A program made the translations under genes and the position numbers. A stretch of DNA of 64,000 nt, from positions 3,038,001 through 3,102,000 of the forward strand of contig NZ_CP095045.1 of NCBI RefSeq assembly GCF_022919155.1. Direction: 5' to 3'. The stretch is from Leucobacter allii. Its GTDB lineage: Bacteria; Actinomycetota; Actinomycetes; Actinomycetales; Microbacteriaceae. The notes beneath the pieces are model-generated. The model was not told the origin of the DNA, did not search any database, and saw only the letters and a program-made list of their open reading frames with translations. Positions within the stretch are counted from its first letter, which is position 1. Every line of letters begins with the position of its first letter. Below, piece by piece: positions 52,246 to 60,835 of this stretch.

Positions 52246-54423
52246 CTACGCGAGGCCTGCGGGAGAGCGCTCGGCCGCACGGGCCGAGGCGAGCTCCGCG
52301 GCGTCGGCGAGCAGGGCGCGCGCGAGACGGTCGTTCAGCCGGAACGGCAGCGAGTCGAGGCCGGGCCGGGTGAAGGCCCCGCCGGTCGGCGTCGCGGTGA
52401 AGGGCCCCATCGCGAACTGGCGGCCCACGCCCGGGAGACGGCCATCGGCCGTCACGGCGAGCTGCCCGGTGCTGCCGGCGTGCTGCGCATCGGCGACCGC
52501 GAGCTCCTGCGCCTGCCCGCTCGCGATGAGCTGGCGCAGCAGCGGGTTGTCGCTCGTCGCCGCCGTCGCCTCCGGCAGCCAGGCGTCGATGAGGATGCGG
52601 GCGCGCGCCGCGGCGCGCACCGTCCGCCCGGCGACGCGGGCGGATCCGCGGGCCGCGAACTCCCCCGCAGCCTCGTCCGTCTCGAGCTCCAGCTCGCCGC
52701 CGAGGAAGCGCAGCAGCCCCGCCTCCGAGAGCGCGAGGAGCTCCTCGAGCCGGTGCCCGGGCGGCCCGCTCGCGAGATAGCTGAAGTACGGCAGCCACCG
52801 TCGCGGCAGCAGGCGGGTCCGGCTGCGGGCGTTCCAGCGCTCCGGCGGCACCTCGGCGATCGACAGGTAGGCGAAGAGCACGGTCATGAAGAGCCCCTGC
52901 GTCGCGCTGCGGCGCTGGCTGGTGCGGAGCTCGAGGTCGCGCGCGATGTGAGCGCGCACCCGGCGCTGCAGCGCTTCGGCGTCGGCATCAGCATCAGCCG
53001 CGGCGCCGGCATCAGCACCGGCGCCAGCATCAGCCGCGGTGCCACCGACTGCGGCGGCCGTACCGTCACCGGCGCCGGCGCCGAAGCCGGCACCCATACC
53101 AGCACCCGCGCCGGCACCCGCGCCGTCGCCGGCGCCGTCGCCGTCCTCGGGCACGGCGAGCGGCCGGTCGAAGGCGTCGAGGTCGAAGCGATCGAGCGGA
53201 TCGGGGACCCGCTCCGCGACGAGCGCGCGCAGCGCCGCCGAGCGGTACCCCTCGGGTTCCGCGAGGGTCTCCCGCAGGCGCGCGGCGAAATCGTCCCACG
53301 ACCCCCGCAGCGCCTCGGGGTGCCCGGTGCCGAGCTCGCGGTAGTACCCCGTGACCATCTCGGAGGCGAGGAGCGGCCAGACGTCGCGCTCGAAGTCGAG
53401 CGGCTCGCCGGAGCGGGCCGCCGCCTCGCGGAACGCCGGGCCGACGTACTCGAGGCGCACGGGATCGCCCGCGAGCGCGCTCGTGATCTTGGAGCGGTAG
53501 GGGACGCCGCGGCGCGAGCCGAGGTGCAGCACGGGCTCGCGACCGCTCGGGCGGTAGACGAGCCGATCCCCCGCGCGCTCGTAGCGACCGCCGCGCCCCT
53601 CGGTGAGCAGCACGACGAGATCGACGGCGGCGAGGCCCATGCCCCGCACGATGACGTCCTCCCCCGCAGGCACCCAGTCGAGCGGCACGTCCGCCGTGAA
53701 CGCCGGCGGCACGTACCGCAGGCCGTGACGGCGGGCGAAGTCGCCGAGGGCGACGGATGGCCCCGAGGGCTCGGACCCGTTGTGCCCGATCGCGTGCACG
53801 ACGATATCGGCGGCGAGCGCCGCCCCCGAGGCGAGCCGCACGCGGTAGCGCGACGCGCGCGCGGACCCCGCCCCCGGAGACCCGCGCTCCGGCACGGCTC
53901 CGGGCCCGGGATCCCCGAGATCCTCGACCGCCGTCACCCGGTCCTCGTGCCAGGCGACGGTCGCGCCCGGCGCGGCCCGGCGCACGATCTCGCCGTAGGC
54001 CCAGCTCAGGTAGGCGTTGTTCAGGCGCCGCGTCGGGAAGGCGTCGTCGCGGGCCTCGCGGATCTCCGCTTCGAGGCGCGCGTCCCACCAGTCGGGGCGG
54101 GGGATCCGCCCCGCGATCATCTCCGCGATCCACTCGGCGAGCGAGGGGCCCGGGGCGACGGGACCCTCGATCCGGCAGGAGGCGTCGGTGAACACCGTGT
54201 CGTCGCGCAGCAGCGTGTTGAGCTTCAGGAGCGGCGACTGCTCTCGCCGCCAGATCCGCCCGCCCCCCGGTTCGTACGGGTCGACGAGGCGGATGTCGAG
54301 CACGAGCGACGCGAAGTCCCTCGCGTGGTTCGCGAGGATCCGCTCGAGGATCATCACGGCGGCGGGGCCGGCTCCGACGCACACGATCCGCATCTCCGTC
54401 GCCGCGGCGCCCTCCCCGCTCAC
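52246..54423 (-). CDS. FAD/NAD(P)-binding protein (NAD_binding_9 type)
   Basis: 725 residues from a GTG at 54423 that overlaps the acetyltransferase stop as GTGA; an ATG at 54393 is the alternative start. N-terminal dinucleotide fold MRIVCVGAGPAAVMILERIL, then LVDPYEPGGGRIWRREQSPLLKLNTLLRD and VIVRGMGLAAVDLVVLLTEGRGG (second nucleotide site), as in large uncharacterised FAD-NAD(P)-binding proteins. The C-half ends with AVTADGRLPGVGRQFAMGPFTA, a family-like flavin-contact stretch. A Gly/Ala/Asp low-complexity segment of about 60 residues (DNA near 52975-53160) interrupts it. Coexpressed with monooxygenases; exact reaction unknown. Confidence 0.75.
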   Translation of the reverse strand: MSGEGAAATEMRIVCVGAGPAAVMILERILANHARDFASLVLDIRLVDPYEPGGGRIWRREQSPLLKLNTLLRDDTVFTDASCRIEGPVAPGPSLAEWIAEMIAGRIPRPDWWDARLEAEIREARDDAFPTRRLNNAYLSWAYGEIVRRAAPGATVAWHEDRVTAVEDLGDPGPGAVPERGSPGAGSARASRYRVRLASGAALAADIVVHAIGHNGSEPSGPSVALGDFARRHGLRYVPPAFTADVPLDWVPAGEDVIVRGMGLAAVDLVVLLTEGRGGRYERAGDRLVYRPSGREPVLHLGSRRGVPYRSKITSALAGDPVRLEYVGPAFREAAARSGEPLDFERDVWPLLASEMVTGYYRELGTGHPEALRGSWDDFAARLRETLAEPEGYRSAALRALVAERVPDPLDRFDLDAFDRPLAVPEDGDGAGDGAGAGAGAGMGAGFGAGAGDGTAAAVGGTAADAGAGADAGAAADADADAEALQRRVRAHIARDLELRTSQRRSATQGLFMTVLFAYLSIAEVPPERWNARSRTRLLPRRWLPYFSYLASGPPGHRLEELLALSEAGLLRFLGGELELETDEAAGEFAARGSARVAGRTVRAAARARILIDAWLPEATAATSDNPLLRQLIASGQAQELAVADAQHAGSTGQLAVTADGRLPGVGRQFAMGPFTATPTGGAFTRPGLDSLPFRLNDRLARALLADAAELASARAAERSPAGLA
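52975..53160 (-). repeat. Low-complexity, short-repeat DNA inside the FAD protein gene
   Basis: Degenerate GGCGCCGGC and GCATCAGC-like units encode runs of Gly-Ala and Ala-Asp. The reading frame is kept throughout. Confidence 0.8.
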
Positions 54424-55013
54424 GGCCGCGACGCGCTCGCGTCGGCCCCGGGCCCGACGAGCGTCTTCTCGAAGGGCAGCGTCCCGCCGATCTCCTCGCC
54501 CGAGAGCGCGGTGTCGAAGAGCGGCGTGTAGCCGTGGCGCAGGTAGAGCGCCCGGGCCTCGGGCTGCCGCGGCCCCGTGGTGAGGTAGATGCGGCGGTAT
54601 CCGAGGCGCACGGCCTGCTCCTCGAGCTCCGTGAGCACGACGCGGGCGAGTCCCTCGCCGCGCCGGTCGCCGCGGGTCCACACCCGCTTCACCTCCGCGA
54701 CGCCCTCGGCGTGCGGCATGAAGGCGCCGCCCGAGACCGGCTCGCCGGCCTGCAGGAGGAGCAGGAACGAACCGCGCGGCGGCGCGAAGTCCTCGGCGGG
54801 GTAGCGCTCAATCTCGACGATCGCCGCCTCCCCGAAGACCTCGACGCCGTAGCGCTCGTCGTACTCGCGCTCGAGGTCCCGCAGCAGCGGCGCCGCGAGC
54901 GGGTCGCGGTAGCCGACGTAGGCGAAGGCGTAGTCGGGCCCGAGGGCGGCGAGCGCCGCGGCCGCGGGCGTGGGTTCGCGCCGCGGGGGCGCGTCCGCGA
55001 TGCCGCTCGTCAC
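54420..55013 (-). CDS. GNAT N-acetyltransferase in the sulfur cluster
   Basis: 197 residues. GNAT core: SGGAFMPHAEGVAEVKRVWTRGDRRGEGLARVVLTELEEQAVRLGYRRIYLTTGPRQPEARALYLRHGYTPL, with the R/Q-x-x-G-x-G/A acetyl-CoA loop as RRGEGLA. In Bacillus, comparable ytm/yxe operons contain acetyltransferases (SnaA-type) that N-acetylate S-substituted cysteines before oxidative cleavage; this gene may serve that step. Overlaps both neighbours by 4 bp (monooxygenase upstream, FAD protein downstream). Confidence 0.85.
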   Translation of the reverse strand: MTSGIADAPPRREPTPAAAALAALGPDYAFAYVGYRDPLAAPLLRDLEREYDERYGVEVFGEAAIVEIERYPAEDFAPPRGSFLLLLQAGEPVSGGAFMPHAEGVAEVKRVWTRGDRRGEGLARVVLTELEEQAVRLGYRRIYLTTGPRQPEARALYLRHGYTPLFDTALSGEEIGGTLPFEKTLVGPGADASASRP

Positions 55014-56479
55014 GCCGGCACCTCCTCGGGCACGGCGGCGTCCTCAGGCACGGACTCCGCGGCCGAGGCGTCGCCCGGCCCGCCCTCGGGTCGGTACCGC
55101 GCCGAGTCCGGCCGCTGCGGCTCGGGGAGCCCGAGCGTGCGCCGCAGGGTCGGGTTCGCCCCGGTGACCGGGTCCACCGCGTACTCGGTGCGGAAGACGC
55201 CGCGCTCCTGCAGCAGCGGCACGACGCGGTCGACGAACTCGTCGAGGCCGCCGGGCGTGAGGTGCGGCACGAGCACGAAGCCGTCGGAGGCGCGGCCCTG
55301 CACGTAGCGGTCGATCTCCGCCGCGATCGTCGCCGGCGAGCCGACGAAGGTGTGGTGGGCCGTCTCGGCGGCGACGAGCTCGCGCACCGTGAGCCGCTCG
55401 GCCTCGGCGCGGGCGCGCAGCTCCGCGGCGCGGGCGATGCGATCCTCCACCCGGGTCGAGACCTGCCCCTGCCGCTGCTCTCCCTCGCCGGGCTCGGCGT
55501 CGGGGAGCCGCCCGTCGGGATCGAGACCCGGCAGCGCGCGGCCCCAGATCGCCTCGACCCAGGCGACGGCGGTCTGCGGGCTCGTCTGGGCGAGGGAGAT
55601 CTCCCGCGCCCGCTCGCGCGCCTCGGCGTCGGTGTCCCCGAGCGCGAAGCTCGCACCCGGCAGGATGAGGAGCGAGTCCTCGTCGCGGCCGGCCGCGGGG
55701 AGCCGCCCCTTCACGTCGCGGTAGAACTGCTGGCCGTCGGCGTAGCCGGTGTGGCGGGAGAAGATGATCTCGGCGTTGGCCGCGGCGAAGTCGCGGCCGG
55801 CCGGGGAGTCGCCGGCCTGCACGATGACGGGGTAGCCCTGCGGGCTGCGCGGCACGGTGCTCGTCGCGGCGACGTCGAACTGGGGGCCGCGGTGGCGGAC
55901 CCGGTGCACGCGCTCGGGATCGACGAAGCGCCCGGCCTCGCGGTCGGCGAGGATCGCCCCGGCCTCCCAGGAGTCCCAGAGGGCCTTCGCGAGCGCCACG
56001 AACTCCTCGGCCCGCGTGTAGCGCTCGGCGTACGGGAGGAAGCCGCCGCGGCGGAAGTTGGCGCCGTGGAAGGCGTCGGGCGACGTCACCACGTTCCAGC
56101 CGACCCGCCCGCCGGAGAGGTGGTCGATCGTGGCGAGCTGCCTCGCGAGCTCGGTCGGTTCGTTGAAGGTGCTCGTGAGGGTGCCGACCACGCCGATGTT
56201 GCGGGTCACCGAGGCCATGGCCGCGAGGATCGCGAGGGTCGCGGGCCGACCGGCGACGTCGAGGTCGTGGATCCTGCCGCCGTGCTCGCGCAGGCGCAGG
56301 CCCTCGGCGAGGAAGACGTAGTCGAAGAGGCCGCGCTCCGCCGTCCGCGCGAAGTGGCGGAAGGAGGCGAAGTCGATCTGGCTCCCGGATGCGGGATCGC
56401 TCCACACGGTGGCGCTGTTGACGCCCGGGAAGTGGGCGACCAGATGGACCTGGCGCCGCGCGGGATCGGGGGTGGTCAT
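55010..56479 (-). CDS. FMN-dependent monooxygenase, NtaA/SnaA/DszA family
   Basis: 489 residues. Luciferase-like TIM barrel using FMNH2 from a separate reductase. Motifs: VHLVAHFPGVNSATVWSDP, FDYVFLAEGLRLREHGGRIHDLD, TLTSTFNEPTELARQLATIDHLSGGRVGWNVVTS and PRSPQGYPVIVQAGDSPAGRDFAAANAEIIF. This subfamily includes YxeK and CmoJ (YtnJ), which cleave C-S bonds of S-substituted cysteines, and nitrilotriacetate monooxygenase. An insert near residues 320-340 and a 30-residue acidic tail are extra. The ATG overlaps the second monooxygenase stop by 4 bp. Confidence 0.9.
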   Translation of the reverse strand: MTTPDPARRQVHLVAHFPGVNSATVWSDPASGSQIDFASFRHFARTAERGLFDYVFLAEGLRLREHGGRIHDLDVAGRPATLAILAAMASVTRNIGVVGTLTSTFNEPTELARQLATIDHLSGGRVGWNVVTSPDAFHGANFRRGGFLPYAERYTRAEEFVALAKALWDSWEAGAILADREAGRFVDPERVHRVRHRGPQFDVAATSTVPRSPQGYPVIVQAGDSPAGRDFAAANAEIIFSRHTGYADGQQFYRDVKGRLPAAGRDEDSLLILPGASFALGDTDAEARERAREISLAQTSPQTAVAWVEAIWGRALPGLDPDGRLPDAEPGEGEQRQGQVSTRVEDRIARAAELRARAEAERLTVRELVAAETAHHTFVGSPATIAAEIDRYVQGRASDGFVLVPHLTPGGLDEFVDRVVPLLQERGVFRTEYAVDPVTGANPTLRRTLGLPEPQRPDSARYRPEGGPGDASAAESVPEDAAVPEEVPA

Positions 56480-57786
56480 GCTGCGGCCTCCTCGGACGCG
56501 TCGCCCGCGGCGCGGGCGACCGCATAGCGGTTGGGAGCGGACGCGAGGCCGAAGACCTCGCGCAGGGGGCGGGGATCCGCGCCGCCGGGCGCCGCGAGGC
56601 CGCGGTCGCGCAGCACGGGGAGCAGCCGCTCCGCGATGGCGGTGAGGTCGTGGGGCAGCGCGAGCGGGCGCAGCCTGACGCCGTCGATCCCCGCGCCGAG
56701 CCAGTCGCCGATGAGGTCGGCGACGCGTTCCGGGGAGCCGGCGGCGACGCGCGCGTCGCTCGCGAACGGCGTTCCGGCAAGGTCGTCGAGCCGATCGAGA
56801 CGGTCCGTCGCGGCCTCCCCCGGCGCGTCGAGCGCGACGACGAGGTCGGCGACGATGCGCAGCGGCGCGAGCCCGCGCCCCGCGCGATCGGCCGCCCGCT
56901 CGGCGGCGCGCACCTCGGCGACGATCTCGGCGACGGGCTTGCCGCGGGAGGCGCCCGCGCGGGGCGAGGGGTTCTCGGGCGTGATGAAGACGACGTCGGC
57001 CGTCTCGGCGGCGAGGGCGTGGACCCGCGGCGAGTGCGACAGCAGGGTCACGGGCAGCTGACCCTGCGGCGAGCGCGGCACGATCGAGGGACCGATGACC
57101 GAGAAGCGCTCGCTCGCGAAGCGGATGTGGTGCACGCGGTCGCGGTCAAGGAAGCGACCGGTGGCGACGTCGCGGATGATGGCGTCCTCCTCCCAGCTGT
57201 CCCAGAGCCGGCGGGCCGTCTCGGCGACGTCGGCCGCGTCGCCGAGCAGCGCGTCGAGGCCGGCGTCGGGCTCGCCCGCGAGGACGTCGGCGAGGTCGAT
57301 CTCGGGAGCGGGGCGCCGCCCGAAGGCGCGGGCCGAGGCGGCGTCCCCCGAGATGCGCAGCTGCCACCCCGCCCGGCCCTCGGAGACGTGGTCGAGGGTC
57401 TGCAGGGCGGTCGCGACGTGGAACGGCTCGGTGTGCGTCGTGGTGACCGTCGGGATCAGCCCGATGCGGGTCGTGCGCGGGGCGAGCCAGCTGGCGGTGA
57501 GCAGTGCGTCGAGACGGCCCTCCACGATCTCGGGGCGGAGCCCCGGATCGTCGTCCGGAGCGCCGAAGCCGGCGCTGCGCGTACTGAGCGCGTCCTCGAG
57601 CGTGGCGTAGTCGAGGCCGGCCTCATCGGCGATGTCGATGAGTCCCTGCCAGTACGCCGCGGTGAAGAGTGTCTCGGGCCCGGCACCGTCCTCGCGCCAG
57701 GCCGCGGGGTGCCACCCGCCGCCCTCGAGGGCGACGCCGACGGTGATCGGCGATCCGGAATCGCCCGCTCTGATTATGTCTGCCAT
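56476..57786 (-). CDS. LLM class flavin-dependent monooxygenase
   Basis: 436 residues, more divergent than the next gene but clearly luciferase-like: TRIGLIPTVTTTHTEPFHVATALQTLDHVSEGRAGWQLRIS and PRSPQGQLPVTLLSHSPRVHALAAETADVVFITPENP, with the C-terminal barrel region VRLRPLALPHDLTAIAERLLPVLRDRG. May work on a second substrate or as partner to the adjacent monooxygenase, as CmoO (YtmO) does alongside CmoJ. First gene of the operon; its ATG follows TAAGCT by six bases, a leaderless start. Confidence 0.85.
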   Translation of the reverse strand: MADIIRAGDSGSPITVGVALEGGGWHPAAWREDGAGPETLFTAAYWQGLIDIADEAGLDYATLEDALSTRSAGFGAPDDDPGLRPEIVEGRLDALLTASWLAPRTTRIGLIPTVTTTHTEPFHVATALQTLDHVSEGRAGWQLRISGDAASARAFGRRPAPEIDLADVLAGEPDAGLDALLGDAADVAETARRLWDSWEEDAIIRDVATGRFLDRDRVHHIRFASERFSVIGPSIVPRSPQGQLPVTLLSHSPRVHALAAETADVVFITPENPSPRAGASRGKPVAEIVAEVRAAERAADRAGRGLAPLRIVADLVVALDAPGEAATDRLDRLDDLAGTPFASDARVAAGSPERVADLIGDWLGAGIDGVRLRPLALPHDLTAIAERLLPVLRDRGLAAPGGADPRPLREVFGLASAPNRYAVARAAGDASEEAAA

Positions 57787-57790
57787 GCCG

Positions 57791-57800
57791 TGAGCTTATG
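57791..57800 (-). promoter_or_regulatory. Leaderless promoter and shared motif of the monooxygenase operon
   Basis: Minus strand CATAAGCTCA. TAAGCT (57798-57793), six bases, then the ATG at 57786. The same 10-mer precedes the permease operon at 52181-52190. Confidence 0.55.
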
Positions 57801-57984
57801 ACGCGGCCGCGCGTCCGACGGCCCAGATGACGAACAATGACCGTTACGCTCTGTTGCACGCGTGCGGCCGCACGTCCGCGGCGCAGACCTACACTGGCTT
57901 CCAGTTCCGGGGATGAGATCCCACGGCGCCTCCGCGACATCCCACCGTGGACCACGTCCCGTACACCTCTGCGAAGGGAGCGCC

Positions 57985-58491
57985 ATGTCCACCCTCTCCG
58001 TCATCGTCGGCAATCCGAAGCCGCGATCCCGCACGCGCCAGATCGCCGAGGAGCTCGCCGGCCGCATCGCCGCGCGCACCGGCGCCGAGCTCCTGCCGAC
58101 GGTCGAGCTCATCGACCACGCCGATGAGCTGTTCCGCTGGCCGGCGCCCGCGGTCGACGCGCTCGCCGAGCAGCTGCGCGGCTCGACGTTCGCGGTCGTC
58201 GCGACGCCGACCTACAAGGCGAGCTACACGGGCCTCCTCAAGGCCTTCCTCGACCGCTATCCCGCCCGGGGGCTCGCGGGCGTGACCGCGGTCCCCGTCT
58301 TCACGACCGCCTCGGACGAGCACGCGCTCGCGGTCGAGTTCACGCTGCGCCCGCTGCTCGTCGAGCTCGGCGCGAGCGTACCGACCCGGGGCCTCGCCTT
58401 CGCGACCCCGCGCTTCGACCGTCGCGAGGAGCTGCTCGACGAGTGGTTCGCGAACGAGTCCGGCGCCTTCGCCGCGGCGGTGCCCGCGTGA
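57985..58491 (+). CDS. NAD(P)H-dependent FMN reductase, flavodoxin-like
   Basis: 168 residues. LSVIVGNPKPRSRTRQIAEELAGRIA (flavin phosphate loop), VVATPTYKASYTGLLKAFLDRYP (the conserved T-P-x-Y-x-x-S-x-x-G-x-L-K motif of the MsuE/SsuE/YhdA family). Supplies reduced FMN to the two monooxygenases encoded divergently. AAGGGAG four bases before the ATG at 57985. The longer open frame from 57862 overlaps the divergent promoter region and is not used. Confidence 0.9.
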   Translation: MSTLSVIVGNPKPRSRTRQIAEELAGRIAARTGAELLPTVELIDHADELFRWPAPAVDALAEQLRGSTFAVVATPTYKASYTGLLKAFLDRYPARGLAGVTAVPVFTTASDEHALAVEFTLRPLLVELGASVPTRGLAFATPRFDRREELLDEWFANESGAFAAAVPA

Positions 58492-59030
58492 CCGCCGGCG
58501 CCGCGCCCGCCGCCGGCGCCGCGCCCGCCGCCGCGCTGCGGGCGTTCGACGAGCGCGAGTACCGCGACGCGATGGGCGGCTTCGCCTCCGGGGTCACGGT
58601 GATCACGACGCAGGCGGCCGCCGGCCCGGTCGGCTTCACCTGCCAGTCGTTCTACAGCGTCTCGATCGACCCGCCGCTCATCTCCTTCTCGGTCGCCCGC
58701 ACCTCGCAGAGCCTCGCGGCGCTGCGCGAGCACGGCCGCATCGCCGTGAACTTCCTGAGCGCCGAGCAGCAGCGGCTGAGCGGGCAGTTCGCGCGCTCGG
58801 GCACCGACAAGTGGGCGGGCGTCGCGTGGACGCCCGCCGAGCGCGGCGGGGCGCCCATCCTCGACGGCGTGACCGGCTGGGTCGCGGGCGAGATCGACCG
58901 GGAGATCGAGGCGGGCGACCACCTCATCTTCCTCGTCGCGGTGACGGCGATCTCGACCGACCCCGAGCGCCGGCCGCTCATCTTCCATCGCGGGAGGTAC
59001 CGCGAGCTGGAGATCGAGTACCAGATCTGA
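58488..59030 (+). CDS. Flavin reductase, HpaC/RutF-like
   Basis: 180 residues from a GTG that overlaps the FMN reductase stop as GTGA. FRe-type split-barrel fold: REYRDAMGGFASGVTVITTQAAAGPVGFTCQSFYSVSIDPPLISFSVARTSQSLAALREHGRIAVNFLS. Reduces free FMN or FAD with NAD(P)H for partner monooxygenases. Having both a flavodoxin-like and a split-barrel reductase next to two monooxygenases is redundant; they may serve different partners. An Ala/Pro-rich N-terminus (about 15 residues) precedes the fold. Converges on the hydrolase gene with a 12-bp gap. Confidence 0.9.
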   Translation: MTAGAAPAAGAAPAAALRAFDEREYRDAMGGFASGVTVITTQAAAGPVGFTCQSFYSVSIDPPLISFSVARTSQSLAALREHGRIAVNFLSAEQQRLSGQFARSGTDKWAGVAWTPAERGGAPILDGVTGWVAGEIDREIEAGDHLIFLVAVTAISTDPERRPLIFHRGRYRELEIEYQI

Positions 59031-59042
59031 GCGGTCGCGGGC

Positions 59043-60137
59043 TCAGCCCGCGGGACCCGTGATCCGGCGGAGCTCGGCGACGAAGCGGCCGATCGTGTCG
59101 CGCGCGTCCGCGCGGGCCCGCTCCGACTCCTCCGGCCGGTTGAGGTAGCCGTGCACGGTGCCGGGCTGCACGCTCTCGGTCACCGGCACGCCGGCCGCGC
59201 GGAGCTGCTCGGCGAACTGCTCCGCCGAGGCGCGGAGGTCGTCGGCGTCGGCGTTGACGATGACCGTGGGCGGCAGGAGGGCGAGCTCCGCCGCCGCGCG
59301 CTCCCCGACCGGGATCGCGGCGGCGGCATCCCCGCCGAAGGCGACGTCGTACATCGCCGCGATGCGCTCCGGGGGGAAGCGCCGCGCCTCCGGCAGCGCG
59401 GCGGTGACGGCGGCGATCGCCGGATCCGGGCGCTGCACCCGGTGCAGCGTCGGGTACTCGAGCACGAGGGCCGCGGGGCCCCGCTCGGCCGGATCGGCCG
59501 CGCGGGCCCGGGCGGCGTCGAGCGCGGCCTGCGCCGCGAGGTGCCCGCCGGCGCTCGCGCCGCCGACGGCGACCGGCTCCCCGGCGTGCTCGGCGAGCGC
59601 CCAGTCGAGCACCGCACCGACGTCGTTCGCGCCGGCCGGGGCCTGCACCGCCTCGGAGGCGAGGGCGTAGTCGACCGAGTAGACGCGCAGCCCGGCCTCG
59701 GCGAAGCGCCGGGCGGCCCAATCGGCCTCCGGCCAGTCGAGACCGCCGTGCACGAAGGATCCGCCGTGCGCCCACACGAGGGTCGCCCACGATCCCGCGG
59801 CCGGCTCGTAGCGCCGCACGGGCACCGACGCCGATCCGAGGCGGTTCGGCGTCCCCGGTCGGGCGGTCGCCGCCGGCCCCGCGAGCACGAGATCAGTGAT
59901 CCGCATCCCGGCCTCCTCCCGCTCCGCTCCGCCCGCGGCCCGCGCCGGCTCGCCGCCGCGACCGAGCAGGACGGTGGCGCCGACGCCCAGTGCGGCCGCG
60001 ATCCCGAGCACCGCGGCGACGCCGAGCGCCGCGCGGAGACCGCGCCGCGAGGCCCGCGCGAAAGGCGCGCGGGAACCGGGGGCGGGCGAAAGGCCCGCCC
60101 GCCTCGCGGGGGCGGAGCGTCGGTCGGGGCGCGGCAC
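59043..60137 (-). CDS. Membrane-anchored or secreted alpha/beta hydrolase, HSL family
   Basis: 364 residues. Basic N-terminal 30 residues then a hydrophobic helix (about 34-58), suggesting an anchor or uncleaved signal. The enzyme part has the oxyanion motif HGGSFVHGG, nucleophile GGASAGG, the acid in NADADDLRAS and catalytic His in GTVHGYL, the order of hormone-sensitive lipase-type esterases. Cleaves an ester of unknown nature. The TetR gene ends just upstream (4-bp gap), so the two are probably cotranscribed. Confidence 0.85.
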   Translation of the reverse strand: MPRPDRRSAPARRAGLSPAPGSRAPFARASRRGLRAALGVAAVLGIAAALGVGATVLLGRGGEPARAAGGAEREEAGMRITDLVLAGPAATARPGTPNRLGSASVPVRRYEPAAGSWATLVWAHGGSFVHGGLDWPEADWAARRFAEAGLRVYSVDYALASEAVQAPAGANDVGAVLDWALAEHAGEPVAVGGASAGGHLAAQAALDAARARAADPAERGPAALVLEYPTLHRVQRPDPAIAAVTAALPEARRFPPERIAAMYDVAFGGDAAAAIPVGERAAAELALLPPTVIVNADADDLRASAEQFAEQLRAAGVPVTESVQPGTVHGYLNRPEESERARADARDTIGRFVAELRRITGPAG

Positions 60138-60141
60138 AGGC

Positions 60142-60762
60142 TCAGTGTACCGAGCGCGCGGCGGCCGCCCGGGCGCGGATCCCCGCGAGCAGCAGCTCGA
60201 GTCCCGCGTCGAACACCCGTCGGTTGCGGGCGGCGCCGCGCGGGTGCGTCGCGAGCAGCGCCGCGAGCCTGGGGTCGACCGCCGCGCTGTCGAGGGGCTC
60301 GTCGGGCGAGAGCGCGTCGAGGGCGGCGCCGAAGCTGAAGGCGTCGATCACCTCGATGGCGGTGACGATCTCCTCCTCGGGCAGACCGGCCTCGTCGAGC
60401 GCCGCCGCGAGGGCCGAGTAGAAGCGGAGCACGTCGGGCTCGTCGATGACGACGGTGAGCATGTGCTGGAGCACGCGCGGATGCTCGGCGTACATCCGCC
60501 ACGTGCGCTCGACCTCCTGGCGGATCCGCGCCTCCCAGTCGCCGGCGTCGGCCGTCGGCGCGAGGTGCCGTGCGACGAGCTCGCGCCGCATGGCGTGGAT
60601 GACGCCCTCGCGGCCGTCGACATGGTGGTAGAGCGAGGAGACGCTCACGCCGAGCCGCCGCGCGAGCGGGATCAGCTGGAGCTCCTGCCCGCCCTCGACG
60701 AGCGCGATCGCCTCGCGACCGATGCGCTCGGGGCTCAGTCGCGCGGTCCTCGGTCGTGCCAT
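60142..60762 (-). CDS. TetR family regulator
   Basis: 206 residues. N-terminal helix-turn-helix RIGREAIALVEGGQELQLIPLARRLGVSVSSLYHHVDGREGVIHAM, with a C-terminal all-helical ligand domain of the TetR_C type. GAGGAGG lies five bases before the ATG. Divergent from an MFS transporter gene, with a 21-bp palindrome in the 161-bp gap, so it likely represses the pump and itself. The ligand is unknown; the downstream hydrolase may act on it. Confidence 0.88.
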   Translation of the reverse strand: MARPRTARLSPERIGREAIALVEGGQELQLIPLARRLGVSVSSLYHHVDGREGVIHAMRRELVARHLAPTADAGDWEARIRQEVERTWRMYAEHPRVLQHMLTVVIDEPDVLRFYSALAAALDEAGLPEEEIVTAIEVIDAFSFGAALDALSPDEPLDSAAVDPRLAALLATHPRGAARNRRVFDAGLELLLAGIRARAAAARSVH

Positions 60763-60835
60763 GCCGCCTCCTCGGGTCCGGTGCCGGTCGCCGCTTGACA
60801 GATCCTCTCACAGGATGGAAGATGAAGCTCGCATT

